A stretch of 64,000 nucleotides of DNA, taken from positions 310,001 to 374,000 of the forward strand of contig CAWJCP010000002.1 in NCBI GenBank assembly GCA_963841445.1, in the 5' to 3' direction. The DNA comes from Mayfieldus sp963841445 (GTDB lineage Bacteria > Actinomycetota > Thermoleophilia > Solirubrobacterales > 70-9). Positions 33,801 to 42,299 of the stretch are shown here, piece after piece (within the stretch, counting starts at the first letter, position 1; each line of letters opens with the position of its first letter). Position numbers and translations under genes: made by a program. The notes beneath the pieces are model-generated. The model had not been told where the DNA came from and did no database searches. It saw only the letters and a program-made list of their open reading frames with translations.

Positions 33801-33817
33801 ACGGGAGGCCTAGGTAA
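30803..33817 (+). CDS. secDF: Fused protein translocase subunit SecD-SecF
   Basis: 1004 aa. The SecD half has an N-terminal helix, LGLDLRGGVELIYQ, a large outer P1 domain (about 50-390) and five helices with PGIAGLILTIGVAADSNIVIFERIKEE. The SecF half starts at about 590 (FDFMGASRWFF ... LGIDFESGTRIAV) and ends with helices carrying TILGYSLYDTIIVFDRIREN. Both proton-relay Asp/Arg motifs are visible. SecDF drives proton-powered late steps of Sec export. Fusion into one gene is a variation; many actinobacteria keep two genes. The last 100 residues are a charged Arg/Lys-rich cytoplasmic tail. Confidence 0.94.
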   Translation: MTGRRRNLFILLFVVGLVVASGAVIASKKTQLGLDLRGGVELIYQGRPTPQQPEVTGEAINQSIDIIRQRIDAFGVAEPEISRLGADQISVGLPDVKNASRAADQVGTTAQMYFYDWEPNLIGPARQIAGTPGVNPPSGPLTALQAAWKKAGRKPNDPLNQGLIAAGAEPTAYDAAQLASKQPPQPDCKDCTAPNRFYLFSRDKSHRLIAGPETERHDLFVSPTGQKRPRNGLVVEVPKGTLVVSEQPIDPNSGDTVPEGDAKPGWFTIKDRPALAGTEIRNPEQNFDPQTQAPIVTFDFTDTGRSEFQDVTRKIAQRGAASYLPSSGVSPDQASGHFAVVLDNAVVSRPIINFQENPDGIDGRQGAQISGLSITEAQNISKLLRIGALPIDLKLISQSEVSATLGEQALHEGLRAGIAGLILVVLFLIVFYRFLGIVASLALGAYGVIFFALIKLIPITLTLPGIAGLILTIGVAADSNIVIFERIKEEVRTGRSMSSAIAAGYRRGIATIIDANVVTLLTAFILFVLATAGVKGFAFTLGVGTIVSLLTAVVFTQALLSSISHSRFLHSPAALGAGTQRARWHFDFMGASRWFFTVSGLILAVGAISMATKQLNLGIDFESGTRIAVSLERPTDDNGVRDSLDKAGIGDAEVQQVTDPTFGANTFQIQSRTLQPGQVDKARSALQSGFGIKAGSFENQSVGPTFGSTVANNAAKAIFFSILLICGYVAIRFQPKFAIPVLIALFHDILITGGVYSLTGREVTSGTVAAFLTILGYSLYDTIIVFDRIRENLPRMPRAAFSQIVNRSMSEVMTRSLATSFSTLIGVTCLLIFGGATLKDFAFAMLVGIASGTYSSIFIASPVLTAWKEREPELRARKERIVSASGSVPAFMEELPVAKIDAEAQEAEPEPAAPAVEEPQLTTASRSEGRRSQAEILREAGMEGKRSRSGEGVVEGDGSGDGAGAASEDAALGSGGDGEAAPRSGKKGSKRRSRQRRRKHGRPR

Positions 33818-34086
33818 TGGCATTACTTGTCTGGTTCACGACCGGCATCGCTCTCTGGCACTTCACAGTCTTTCTCCCCGACCGCTTCTGGCAGGGAATC
33901 GTCGGCGCCTTTCTCGGCGCCGTGGCCGGGGCGATGGCTTCCGGGGCGATTGCCCAGGTCGCAAGCGGCCGCGCGATCGGCGACACCGACCTCGGCACCG
34001 TCCTCTTTGCGCTTCCCGGGGTCGCCCTCGGACTCCTGGTCGTCTACGCGCTCGGGCTTCGCGAAGAGCAGACCAGGCAGGCGTAG
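33817..34086 (+). CDS. Small membrane protein
   Basis: 89 aa, start overlapping the last base of the secDF stop codon. Three hydrophobic segments (residues 3-22, 27-48 with FLGAVAGAMASGAIAQVA, and 62-80 with VLFALPGVALGLLVVYALG) and a short polar tail. Gly/Ala-rich helices suggest a small glycine-zipper-like protein. Function unknown; the overlap ties it to secDF expression. Confidence 0.6.
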   Translation: MALLVWFTTGIALWHFTVFLPDRFWQGIVGAFLGAVAGAMASGAIAQVASGRAIGDTDLGTVLFALPGVALGLLVVYALGLREEQTRQA

Positions 34087-34159
34087 AGCCCCTGAGCGTG
34101 CCCCGGCAGGATCGGCCCGTAGGCGGGGTTCCGTCGGGTCGCCCGCTTAGCCTCGCAGG

Positions 34160-36709
34160 ATGGTTGAGCCTGCCCGCGCCTACGTAGCAGAGCCTTACTC
34201 CTATCGCGAGGCAAAGGCGCTGGCCGACGAGCTCGGGGTCAGCGTGCCGCTTGCCGTGATCCTGGTGAGGCGCGGCTACCGCAGCGTCGAGGACGCGCGG
34301 CGATTCCTGCGCGCCGAGGAGTTTCACGACCCACTGCAATTCGATCGCATGGATGAGGTGGTGGAGGGGCTGCTCGCCGCCTGCCGCTCCGGACGTCGGA
34401 TCAGCGTGCATGGCGACTATGACGTCGACGGAGTCTGCTCGACGACGATCCTGGTCGCGGCGCTGCGCGAGCTGGGGGCCGACTGCGACTGGTACATCCC
34501 CGACCGCCTCGGGGAGGGGTACGGGGTCAGCGTCACCGGAGTGCGGCGGCTGGCCGAGCGCGGCACCGACGTGCTCCTGACGGCCGACTGCGGGATCAGC
34601 TGCGCGGCAGAGGTGCGAGAGGCGCACGCCGCGGGCCTCGAGGTGATCGTCACCGATCACCATTCGCCCTCCGAGCAGATCCCGGAGTGCCCGATCCTGC
34701 ATCCGCAGCTGAGCGGCTACCCGTTCGCCGAGCTCTGCGGCACCGGGGTCGCCTACAAGCTCGCCTGCGCGCTGCGCGCCACGGCGCCTGGCTGGGACGA
34801 GGACGCCGCCGATGCCGACCTTGACCTGGTTGCGCTGGCGACGGTCGCCGACGTGGTCCCGCTGCTGGGCGAGAACCGCTCGCTGGTGCGACGGGGACTG
34901 GAGATCGCGCGGCGCGGCGCACGTCCCGGGATGCGAGCCCTGATCGAGGCCTCGGGCTCGGATCTGGAGCGCCTCGACGAGGGAGATCTCGCCTTTCGCC
35001 TCGCGCCGCGGATCAACGCCGCCGGGCGCCTCTACAGGGCTGATGCGGGAGTCGAGCTGTTCCTCAGCGACGACCCCGAGCGGACGGCCGAGATCGCGGT
35101 CGAGCTCGATCGCGTCAACCGCGAGCGCCAGTTCGCCGAGCGCGAGGTCGAGGCCGCCGCCGAGGCGGCGCGTCGCGAGCTCAGCGAAGAGCAGCAGGAT
35201 GCGGCGGCGCTGGTGATCGCCGGCAAGGGCTGGCACCCGGGGGTGGTGGGGATCGTGGCCTCGCGCCTCGTTGAGCGTCACTGGCGCCCGGTCGTGCTGC
35301 TCTCCTTCGACGAGCGGGGCAGCGGCCGCGGTTCGGGGCGCAGCATCCCCGGCTTTGACCTCCTCGGAGGGCTGCAGGCGTGCTCGCAGCACCTCGCCCG
35401 CTTCGGCGGCCACAAGGCTGCGGCCGGGCTGGAGCTGGCCGAGTCGGAGCTCGACTCGTTCCGGGCGGCGTTCGTGGCCCATGCCGCGCAGCACCTCGGG
35501 CCCGAGCAGCTGACCAGGACAGAGCGGATCGACGCGCTCATCGGCGGTGACGGATTGGGCCTCGAGCTGGCGACCGAGCTCGAGCAGCTGGCTCCGTTCG
35601 GGCCCGGGAACCCCGGCGTTCGCCTGTTGGTTCCCTCGGCGCGGCTCGGCGACGTGAAGTCGATGGGCGACGGCAAGCACTCGCGCTTCAGCCTTCAGAG
35701 CGCCGGCGCCCGCGCCCTCGGCGTTGCCTTCGGCCGCCCGTCGTTGCCGGTAACCGACAAGGAGGCCGTCGACGCGGCGATCCGCCTCGAGGTCAACCAA
35801 TGGAACGGCTCGATCGAGCCGCGGGTGGTCCTCAACGAGCTCTACCGGCTCCCGGCCGAAGCGCCTGGCGAGCCGCTGCACAGCTGTAGCTGTGAGGAGG
35901 ACGAATGGTGGGGTCGCTTCGAGGCAGAGCTCTCGGCGCCGCTGGAGTCGGCCGAGAAGCCTGAGTCAGCGCCGCCGCCGGCGGCTCGGCAGCTGGCTCG
36001 AGCGGCCTCGCCGATCGCGACGCTGGCGGAGCTCGTCTCAAGCGGCGAATCGGTGCTGGCGCTCTGCGCCGACGCTTCGCGCCGCGCCGAGCTCGCGGTT
36101 GGCGCTGCCGGGCTGGCCCGCTTTGCCGGCGGCGCCGCGCAGATCGCCTGCGGTCGATGCTCTGCCGCGGTGGTGGGTGCCCTCTCAGGGCGCTCGGGAG
36201 CCGGGCTCGCGCTCGCCGACTTCAGCGCCCTCTCCTTGGCGCCCGATCTGGCGCTCGGATTCGACCACGTCGTCCTCGTCGATCCGCCGGCGTCCGAGCA
36301 GCAGGCGCTGCTGGCGGCGCGCGGTCCCGAGGAAACGTTCCTGCACTCCGCCTGGGGTGAGCAGGAACGCGGCTTCGCGCTGCGGGTGCTCGACGACGAG
36401 CTGGGCATGCAGCGGGCACTTCGGGCGGTGTTCAGGGGGCTCGCGCGGGCGGAGTCGGCGGAGGGTGCAGAGTTGCGCGAGGCGCTGAGCGGCGGCGGCG
36501 AGCACCCGCACGGTCCCGAGCTTGCGGGACGCTGCGTGCGCGTCCTCAACGAGCTCGAGCTGATCGTCTGGGACCCCGACAGTCGCGAACGCACCCTGAG
36601 GGTCGTATCCTCGAAGCACACCGATCTGGAGCGCTCGGCCGCATTTCGTGCCTACGGCGCCCGCCTCGAGGAGGGCAAGACATACCTCGCAAGCCTCAGA
36701 CAGCCGTAA
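34160..36709 (+). CDS. recJ: Single-strand DNA-specific exonuclease RecJ
   Basis: 849 aa. DHH-family motifs in order: HGDYDVDGVCSTTIL, LTADCGIS, VTDHHSP, ATVADVVPLLGENR, then DHHA1 with RINAAGRLY, WHPGVVGIVASRL and SGRGSGRSIPG...GGHKAAAGLELAE. The OB-like domain follows (FGPGNPGVRLLVP). Residues after about 580 form an extra C-terminal region of about 270 residues that lacks helicase motifs and is probably lineage-specific. RecJ degrades 5' single strands in recombination and mismatch repair, consistent with the ruvCAB neighbours. Confidence 0.93.
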   Translation: MVEPARAYVAEPYSYREAKALADELGVSVPLAVILVRRGYRSVEDARRFLRAEEFHDPLQFDRMDEVVEGLLAACRSGRRISVHGDYDVDGVCSTTILVAALRELGADCDWYIPDRLGEGYGVSVTGVRRLAERGTDVLLTADCGISCAAEVREAHAAGLEVIVTDHHSPSEQIPECPILHPQLSGYPFAELCGTGVAYKLACALRATAPGWDEDAADADLDLVALATVADVVPLLGENRSLVRRGLEIARRGARPGMRALIEASGSDLERLDEGDLAFRLAPRINAAGRLYRADAGVELFLSDDPERTAEIAVELDRVNRERQFAEREVEAAAEAARRELSEEQQDAAALVIAGKGWHPGVVGIVASRLVERHWRPVVLLSFDERGSGRGSGRSIPGFDLLGGLQACSQHLARFGGHKAAAGLELAESELDSFRAAFVAHAAQHLGPEQLTRTERIDALIGGDGLGLELATELEQLAPFGPGNPGVRLLVPSARLGDVKSMGDGKHSRFSLQSAGARALGVAFGRPSLPVTDKEAVDAAIRLEVNQWNGSIEPRVVLNELYRLPAEAPGEPLHSCSCEEDEWWGRFEAELSAPLESAEKPESAPPPAARQLARAASPIATLAELVSSGESVLALCADASRRAELAVGAAGLARFAGGAAQIACGRCSAAVVGALSGRSGAGLALADFSALSLAPDLALGFDHVVLVDPPASEQQALLAARGPEETFLHSAWGEQERGFALRVLDDELGMQRALRAVFRGLARAESAEGAELREALSGGGEHPHGPELAGRCVRVLNELELIVWDPDSRERTLRVVSSKHTDLERSAAFRAYGARLEEGKTYLASLRQP

Positions 36710-37020
36710 AGCGCGACGCCGCCAAGGGCAAGCAGCGGCGCGCTCCGTCGCGCTCGAAGGCGAAGACGCCGAAGACAGCGAAGGACAAGCGCGAGCCGGC
36801 CGCAGACGCCAAGGCGACGACCGAAACGGCCGCGAACGGCAAGGCCGCCGCCGCGGCAGCCGAGACGGCGCCGAAGTCGGAGCGCAACGGCGCACCTGAT
36901 GATCGCCGCGGTCACACGAAAGTAGGCGCCAGCGCCGATGCCGGCAAGGCCGCGCCGCTCGACGAGCTGACTCGCGAGCTGACCAGCGAGCAGCGCGGGC
37001 TGCTCGGCGACCTGTTCGCG

Positions 37021-39184
37021 GTGATCGGGGAGCACGAGGACGAGTCGGGCGTCCCGATCGATCGTGACGCGGTGCAGCGCGCTTTCGTGTTCTCCTGCGA
37101 GCGCCACGCCGACCAGAAGCGCAAGTCCGGCGACGAGTTCATCACCCATCCGGTGGGCGTCGCTCAGATTTGCGCTGGGATGCGGCTCGACACCGAGACC
37201 CTCTGCGCGGCGCTGCTGCACGACACCGTCGAGGACACCAGCGCCAGCCTCGAGGAGATCGAGGCCGAGTTCGGGGCTGAGCGTCGCGGGGCTGGTCGAC
37301 GGGGTCACGAAGCTGACCGGGATCACCTTCGAGAGCCGTGACGAGCGCCAGGCGGAGAACTACCGCAAGATGATGGTCGCGGTCGCGACCGACGTTCGCG
37401 TGATCCTGATCAAGCTCGCCGACCGGCTGCACAACATGCGCACGCTCTCCCCACTGGCGAAGCAGAAGCAGATCGCCAAGGCCCGCGAGACGCTCGAGAT
37501 CTACGCGCCGCTCGCGCACCGGCTCGGGATCCACGCGATCAAGTGGGAGCTCGAGGACCTTGCGTTCGCGACCCTGCACCCGCGCAAGTACGACGAGATC
37601 AAGAAGCTGGTCGCCCAGCAGCGGCTCGAGCGCGAGCGCTATGTCGAGGACGCCGGCGCCTTTTTGACCGGGGAGCTGGAGCAGGTCGGGATCGAGGCCG
37701 AGATCTCAGGCCGGGCGAAGCACTTCTATTCGATCTACACGAAGATGACCCGCAAGGGGCGCGAGTTCAACGAGATCTTCGACCTCACCGCGATGCGGGT
37801 CCTGGTCGGCTCGGTGAAGGACTGCTACGGGGCGATCGGCGTCATCCACTCGATCTGGAAGCCGCTCCCGGGCCGGTTCAAGGACTTCGTGGCGATGCCG
37901 AAGGCGAACATGTACCAGGCGTTGCACACGACCGTGATCGGCCCTGAGGGGCGCCCGTTGGAGATCCAGATCCGCACCGCCCAGATGCACCAGATCGCCG
38001 AGTACGGGATCGCCGCGCACGTCTCCTACAAGGAGGGCCGGGCCGGCGACGACGCCGAGCAGGAGCGGATGACCTGGCTGCGGCATCTGGTCGAGTCGGA
38101 GGGCGAGCAGGACCCGGAGGAGTTCCTGGACTCTCTGAAGGTCGACCTGTTCGAGGACGAGGTCTTCGTGTTCACGCCAAAGGGCGAGGTGAAGAACCTC
38201 TCCGCCGGCTCGACGCCGCTCGACTTCGCCTACGCGGTCCACACCGACGTCGGCCACCGCTGCGTCGGCGCGAAGGTCAACGACCGCCTGGTGCCGCTGC
38301 ACTACACGCTGCGCAGCGGCGACATCGTCGAGGTGATGACCTCCAAGCAGGAGCGCGGGCCCTCGCGGGACTGGCTGAAGCTGGTTCGGACCAGCCGCGC
38401 CCGCAACAAGATCCGCGCCTGGTTCAAGCGCGAGCGCCGCGAGGACGCCGAGCGCCACGGCCGCGAGCAGCTCCAGCAGGCGCTGCGCAACCGCGGCTTG
38501 CCGTCGCAGAAGGTCGCCCCCTCGGACCTGCTCGCCGACGTGATCCGCGAGATGGGCTTCCGCAAGGCCGACGACTTCTACATCGCGCTCGGCCAGGGCA
38601 AGGTCTCGTCGCGAGTCGTCGCCAGCAAGCTGATGCAGCGTCTGAAGGCGGGGGAGTCGGTCGAGAAGGAGCAGACCGTCGACGACCTGGTCCGGGATCG
38701 CGATGACGAGCGCCGCCGCACCCGCGAGGCCTCCAACTACGGGATCGCCGTGAAGGGCGTCGAGGACGTCGCGGTGCGGCTGGCGAAGTGCTGCCGGCCG
38801 GTCCCCGGCGACGAGATCGCCGGCTATGTCTCGCTCGGCCGCGGGATCACGATCCATCGCGAGGACTGCAAGAACCTCAAGGCTTTGCGCAAGGCCCCGG
38901 AGCGCTTCGTCGAGGTCGGCTGGGACGGCGAGAACGAGGCCTCCTACCGGGTCGAGCTGCAGGTCGACGCCTACGACCGCACGCGCCTGCTCGAGGACCT
39001 CTCGCGGACCTTCGCCGAGGCGGGCATCAACATCCTCGAGGCAAGCTGCGCTACCAAGCACCCGATGGTCAAGAACCGCTTCGTGGTCGAGGTCGGCGAC
39101 ACCCAGCAGCTCAAGCAGTGCGTCTCGAGGCTCCGCAACCTCGACTCGGTCTTCGACGCATATCGGGTCACGCCGACCGAGTGA
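37021..39184 (+). CDS. relA: RelA/SpoT-family (p)ppGpp synthetase/hydrolase (one frameshift, start unclear)
   Basis: HD hydrolase domain (THPVGVAQICAGMRLDTETLCAALLHDTVEDT), frame break at about 37282 where one extra C probably lies, then VAGLVDGVTKLTGITFESRDERQAENYRKMMVAVATDVRVILIKLADRLHNMRTL, synthetase domain (YSIYTKMTRKGREFNEIFDLTAMRVLV), TGS, and a C-terminal ACT domain. About 720 aa after correction, normal for bifunctional enzymes. The frame remains open another 113 codons upstream, into the end of recJ, through a Lys/Ala-rich region without any ATG, GTG or TTG; the coordinate given is the first such codon. The true start may be further upstream. Makes and destroys the stringent alarmone. 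Confidence 0.88.
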
Positions 39185-39255
39185 CCTCGGAGTCCGCCAA
39201 CGCCGAGTACGTCCGTGCCTTCGCCGCAGCCTGGGATACGCGGGGTATCTACTCG
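39181..39255 (+). pseudogene. Possible orphan 5' end of a SnoaL-like gene
   Basis: A GTG overlapping the relA stop opens TSESANAEYVRAFAAAWDTRGIYS, which resembles the first helix of SnoaL/NTF2-like proteins, but the frame has no continuation and the opposite strand carries a complete SnoaL gene. It may be the remnant of another one. Weak evidence. Confidence 0.25.
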
Positions 39256-39701
39256 AGGCCGGCGTCGCGGCGCGCCTGGTCCTGGTCGAGGTAGAAGTCG
39301 ACGGAGGCGATCCGGCCGTCCGCGACTCGGTTCAGGACCGCGATCCCCTGCGTCAGGTCGAGACCGCCACTGCGGGTCCGCACCGCGGCCCGGCCGAGAA
39401 CTAGGATCTGGCCGTCGCCGACGTCGATCAGCTCTTCGAGGCTGACCCTGAAGTACTCCCAGGCCTGCATCCACAGTCGCCATCCCTCCTTCAGCCCGTC
39501 GATCCCGACGAACTCCTGCCGGTCCATGATCTCAATGCCTGACTGAGGGGTCACGAAGGTGACCTTGACGTCGGGTGCGATCGAGTCGCGGTTTCGCTCC
39601 CACATCGCGTCGTTCTCGATGTAGGCCTCCATGTCGATCTCCTGATTCGGCACCGGGGTCCCGAATACCCCTTCAACGAGCTGGACGTCGTCGCCGGACA
39701 C
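39249..39701 (-). CDS. SnoaL/NTF2-like protein
   Basis: 150 aa from a GTG at 39701. The cone-shaped fold is suggested by the order of helix (MEAYIENDAMWERNRDSIAPDVKVTF), strand-rich middle (LEELIDVGDGQILVLGRAAVRT) and the closing ADGRIASVDFYLDQDQARRDAGL common in this phylum. Members range from ketosteroid isomerase-like enzymes to orphan sensors. It heads a minus-strand run with the HIT gene upstream (8 bp away). Confidence 0.75.
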   Translation of the reverse strand: MSGDDVQLVEGVFGTPVPNQEIDMEAYIENDAMWERNRDSIAPDVKVTFVTPQSGIEIMDRQEFVGIDGLKEGWRLWMQAWEYFRVSLEELIDVGDGQILVLGRAAVRTRSGGLDLTQGIAVLNRVADGRIASVDFYLDQDQARRDAGLE

Positions 39702-39709
39702 GTCCGAAC

Positions 39710-40144
39710 CTAGCCGAGCTCGCGCAGCGTTGCGCGGATCGCGTCGCGCGCTTCGTCGCGCTGCTCGTCTGCTTCGTACTTCTGGCGCGGCCAGAAGAAC
39801 CCCCGCAGCCCGTCCTTCGGCTTTCGCGGCACGACGTGGACGTGGAGGTGGGGAACGCTCTGGCTGACCACGTTGTTCATCGCCACGAAGCTACCGGGCT
39901 TGCCCATCGCCGCGGGGATCGCGCGAGAGAGACGCTGGGCGGTCGCGAAGAATGATTCGATCTCGCCCCGCGGCAGGTCGGCAAGAGTCTCATGATGCCG
40001 TCGCGGAATCAGCAGGCAATGGCCCGGAAACAGTGGGCGATGGTCGAGGAAGGCGATTGCGTGTGGCTCGTCGAGGACAATCGCAGCGTCGGTGTGATCG
40101 CCGGCCGCGATGCGGCAGAAGGCGCAGCCGGCGTTTTCAGTCAT
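39710..40144 (-). CDS. HIT-family nucleotide hydrolase/transferase
   Basis: 144 aa. Ends the conserved core with PHLHVHVVPRKPKD, the histidine triad, and begins with CAFCRIAAG, where two Cys of the usual zinc site are present. Length and features fit HIT proteins that hydrolyse purine nucleotide derivatives such as AMP-lysine or Ap4A. In a mixed operon with lipid-kinase-like and MBL genes. Natural substrate unknown. Confidence 0.85.
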   Translation of the reverse strand: MTENAGCAFCRIAAGDHTDAAIVLDEPHAIAFLDHRPLFPGHCLLIPRRHHETLADLPRGEIESFFATAQRLSRAIPAAMGKPGSFVAMNNVVSQSVPHLHVHVVPRKPKDGLRGFFWPRQKYEADEQRDEARDAIRATLRELG

Positions 40145-40176
40145 CGGCGAAAGCGGAAACCGATGACGCCGACCGC

Positions 40177-41241
40177 CTAGGCAACGACGGTCAGCGCTCC
40201 TGCCTCGACACTGAGCTCGACCCGGGACTGCTCGCCGATGTAGTCGCCGTCGACCTGCACCGGAAAGTGGCGCGGCCTGCCCGCGGAGTCGAGCGAGGCC
40301 GGGCTCACGCGCAGCTCGCGCAACCCGTCGAGCACCTCGATCTGGCGGTGGTCCGCGGCGCTGAGGCGCTGACCCAGGAGGCGCGGGACCAGGGTGAGGA
40401 CGTCGCGTTGCGCCGCGCGGCGCAGAACCGCGACCGAAAGGGTGCCGTCATCGAGCGCGATTCCCTCGCAGACGCGGATCGGGCGCGAGGCGAAGTACGT
40501 GTAGGGATCGGAGTTCTGGCAGAGGGCGGTGATTCCCTCGAGCTCGTGCCCATCCGCCTCGACCCGCAGGGTCACGGCGTTGCGCAGGTAGCGCCGGTAG
40601 AAACTCGAGACGGCCGCCCAGGAGTAGTAGTAGGGGCCGGCGGTCGCCTTGAGGCCGGGGCGCGCGTCGACCCGCTGGGTGACGCTGGCGTCCAGCCCGC
40701 ATCCGCAGGAGAAGACGAAGTAGCGGCCGTTGACCATCCCGAGGTCAATGCGGCGGGGCCTGAAGTCGTCCGCGAGGCCTAGCAGGTGCTCGGTCGCGTC
40801 GACAACGTCATCCGGGATCCCCAAAGTTCGACAGACGACGTTGGTCGAGCCCCCGGGGAGCACCGAGACCGGAACGTCGGTGCCGGCGAGCCCGTTTGCG
40901 ACCTCGTTGAGGGTGCCGTCGCCGCCGAAGGCGACGACGACGTCGTAGCCACCGTCGCGGGCCTCGCGGCCGATCTCGGTGGCGTGGTTCTGCGCCTGGG
41001 TGGAGACCGCCTCGACGTCGTAGCGTCCCTGCAGCGCATAGACGACGAGGTTCTTGAGCCGGTCCGAGACCGTCGTCGCGTAGGGGTTGACGATGATCAG
41101 CATCCGCTTCTTCGCGGGGCGGGGCACGCCGGAAAGCGGCGACTCGGTGGGCGAGGCCTGATGGCCATGAAGCGGCGACTCGGCGGCGGAGCCCTTGTCG
41201 CCGGAAGCCGGGGGCGCGACTGTTGTCGGCGAGCTGACCAC
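40177..41241 (-). CDS. Diacylglycerol/sphingosine-kinase-like lipid kinase (YegS/DgkB type)
   Basis: 354 aa from the GTG at 41241; an ATG at 41301 would overlap the neighbour gene by 50 bp. The catalytic domain begins MLIIVNPYATTVSDRLKNLV and carries the nucleotide-binding VVAFGGDGTLNEVANGLAGTDVPVSVLPGGSTNVVCRTLG, diagnostic for the family, and the beta-rich C-terminal lipid-binding domain. It may phosphorylate diacylglycerol or related lipids in the membrane. The N-terminal 50 residues are Pro/Ser-rich and repeat ESPL. Adjacent to MBL and mutase genes. Confidence 0.85.
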   Translation of the reverse strand: MVSSPTTVAPPASGDKGSAAESPLHGHQASPTESPLSGVPRPAKKRMLIIVNPYATTVSDRLKNLVVYALQGRYDVEAVSTQAQNHATEIGREARDGGYDVVVAFGGDGTLNEVANGLAGTDVPVSVLPGGSTNVVCRTLGIPDDVVDATEHLLGLADDFRPRRIDLGMVNGRYFVFSCGCGLDASVTQRVDARPGLKATAGPYYYSWAAVSSFYRRYLRNAVTLRVEADGHELEGITALCQNSDPYTYFASRPIRVCEGIALDDGTLSVAVLRRAAQRDVLTLVPRLLGQRLSAADHRQIEVLDGLRELRVSPASLDSAGRPRHFPVQVDGDYIGEQSRVELSVEAGALTVVA

Positions 41242-41251
41242 TGGGGTGAGC

Positions 41252-42298
41252 CTAGCCCTCGAGGCCGTCACCGGCCGGCTCGCCGTTGCCACTGGCCTCA
41301 TAGCGGATCACCTTGCCGTCGTCGACCTCGCGAACGCGGCCGTCGTTGACGAGCAGGTCGAGGTGGCCGATCACCTCCGAGAGAGTCAGGAAGGCCTGGG
41401 TGACGGCGACGTTTCCCCACAGCGCCTGAGCGAGCTCGTAGCCCGTGCGCGGTTGCTCCGAGACCAGCCCGTAGAGCTTCTCTGCGCGGCGCTCGTGCAT
41501 CGCCAGGCGGTCGTCGATCAGCGCGACGTGATCCGTGATCGGCTCGCCGTGACCGGAGAGCACGATCTCGGCCGGCATCTCCCGGGTCTTGCGCAGCGAC
41601 TCGATGTAGGCGACCAGCGCCTGGGTGCGCTCCTGCGATTCGTCGAGCGGGCGGCTGATCAGGGGGTTGGAGGAGATGTGCTTGATCAGGTGATCGGCGG
41701 CGATCAGGATGCGCCGGTCCACGTCCCAGAAGATCGTGTCGGAGGGGCTGTGGCCTGGCCGGTGCAGGACCTCGAGGCTGCGATCCGCGAACCGCAGCGG
41801 CTCGCCGTCGCGCAAGGGCCTGGTCACGTGGGCCTTCGCGCCCCAGCCGCGGAAGCTTCGCGAGACGCTCTGCAGCGCGTAGACGACGTTCTCCGGAATC
41901 CCATGGCGGCGCATCAGCTCCGCGGCCGACTCGTCCTCGCGCTCGGCGTCCTCGCCGAAGTTGGCCAGACGTCGAACCGCGACGTCGATCGCCGCGACGT
42001 CGGCGCCGGAGTGCTCGACGATGATCTCGACCAGGCCGAGGTGATCGATGTGCTGGTGGGTGAGGATGACCAGCTCCAGGTCCTTGATCGAGTGCCCGTG
42101 CTCCGCCAGCCCGCGCTGCAGCTCGTCCAGCGCCTTGCCGGAGTTGGGGCCGGTGTCGACAAGGGTCAGCGGGTCGTCTTCGATCAGGTAGCAGTTGACG
42201 CGCCCGACCGCGAACGGCGTCGGGATCCGCAGGCAGTGGATCCCCGCCTCCGCGGCCCGCTGCAGGGCCGCTTCGGGTGTCAGCTCGGCCGCCGACAT
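41252..42298 (-). CDS. Metallo-beta-lactamase-fold hydrolase with winged-helix tail
   Basis: 348 aa. HQHIDHLG is the metal site; further ligands are HRPGHSPSD, AADHLIKH and SGHGEP. The C-terminal 60 residues (RTGYELAQALWGNVAVTQAFLTLSEVIGHLDLLVNDGRVREV) form a winged helix like that of LACTB2-type proteins, which are often RNA or thioester hydrolases. Its stop lies 11 bp from the lipid-kinase gene start and its start follows the mutase gene closely. Substrate unknown. Confidence 0.85.
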   Translation of the reverse strand: MSAAELTPEAALQRAAEAGIHCLRIPTPFAVGRVNCYLIEDDPLTLVDTGPNSGKALDELQRGLAEHGHSIKDLELVILTHQHIDHLGLVEIIVEHSGADVAAIDVAVRRLANFGEDAEREDESAAELMRRHGIPENVVYALQSVSRSFRGWGAKAHVTRPLRDGEPLRFADRSLEVLHRPGHSPSDTIFWDVDRRILIAADHLIKHISSNPLISRPLDESQERTQALVAYIESLRKTREMPAEIVLSGHGEPITDHVALIDDRLAMHERRAEKLYGLVSEQPRTGYELAQALWGNVAVTQAFLTLSEVIGHLDLLVNDGRVREVDDGKVIRYEASGNGEPAGDGLEG

Positions 42299-42299
42299 C

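Noticed and set aside
33863..35881. Long minus-strand frame opposite recJ
   Set aside because: Antisense shadow; no family motif, while recJ motifs on the + strand are complete.
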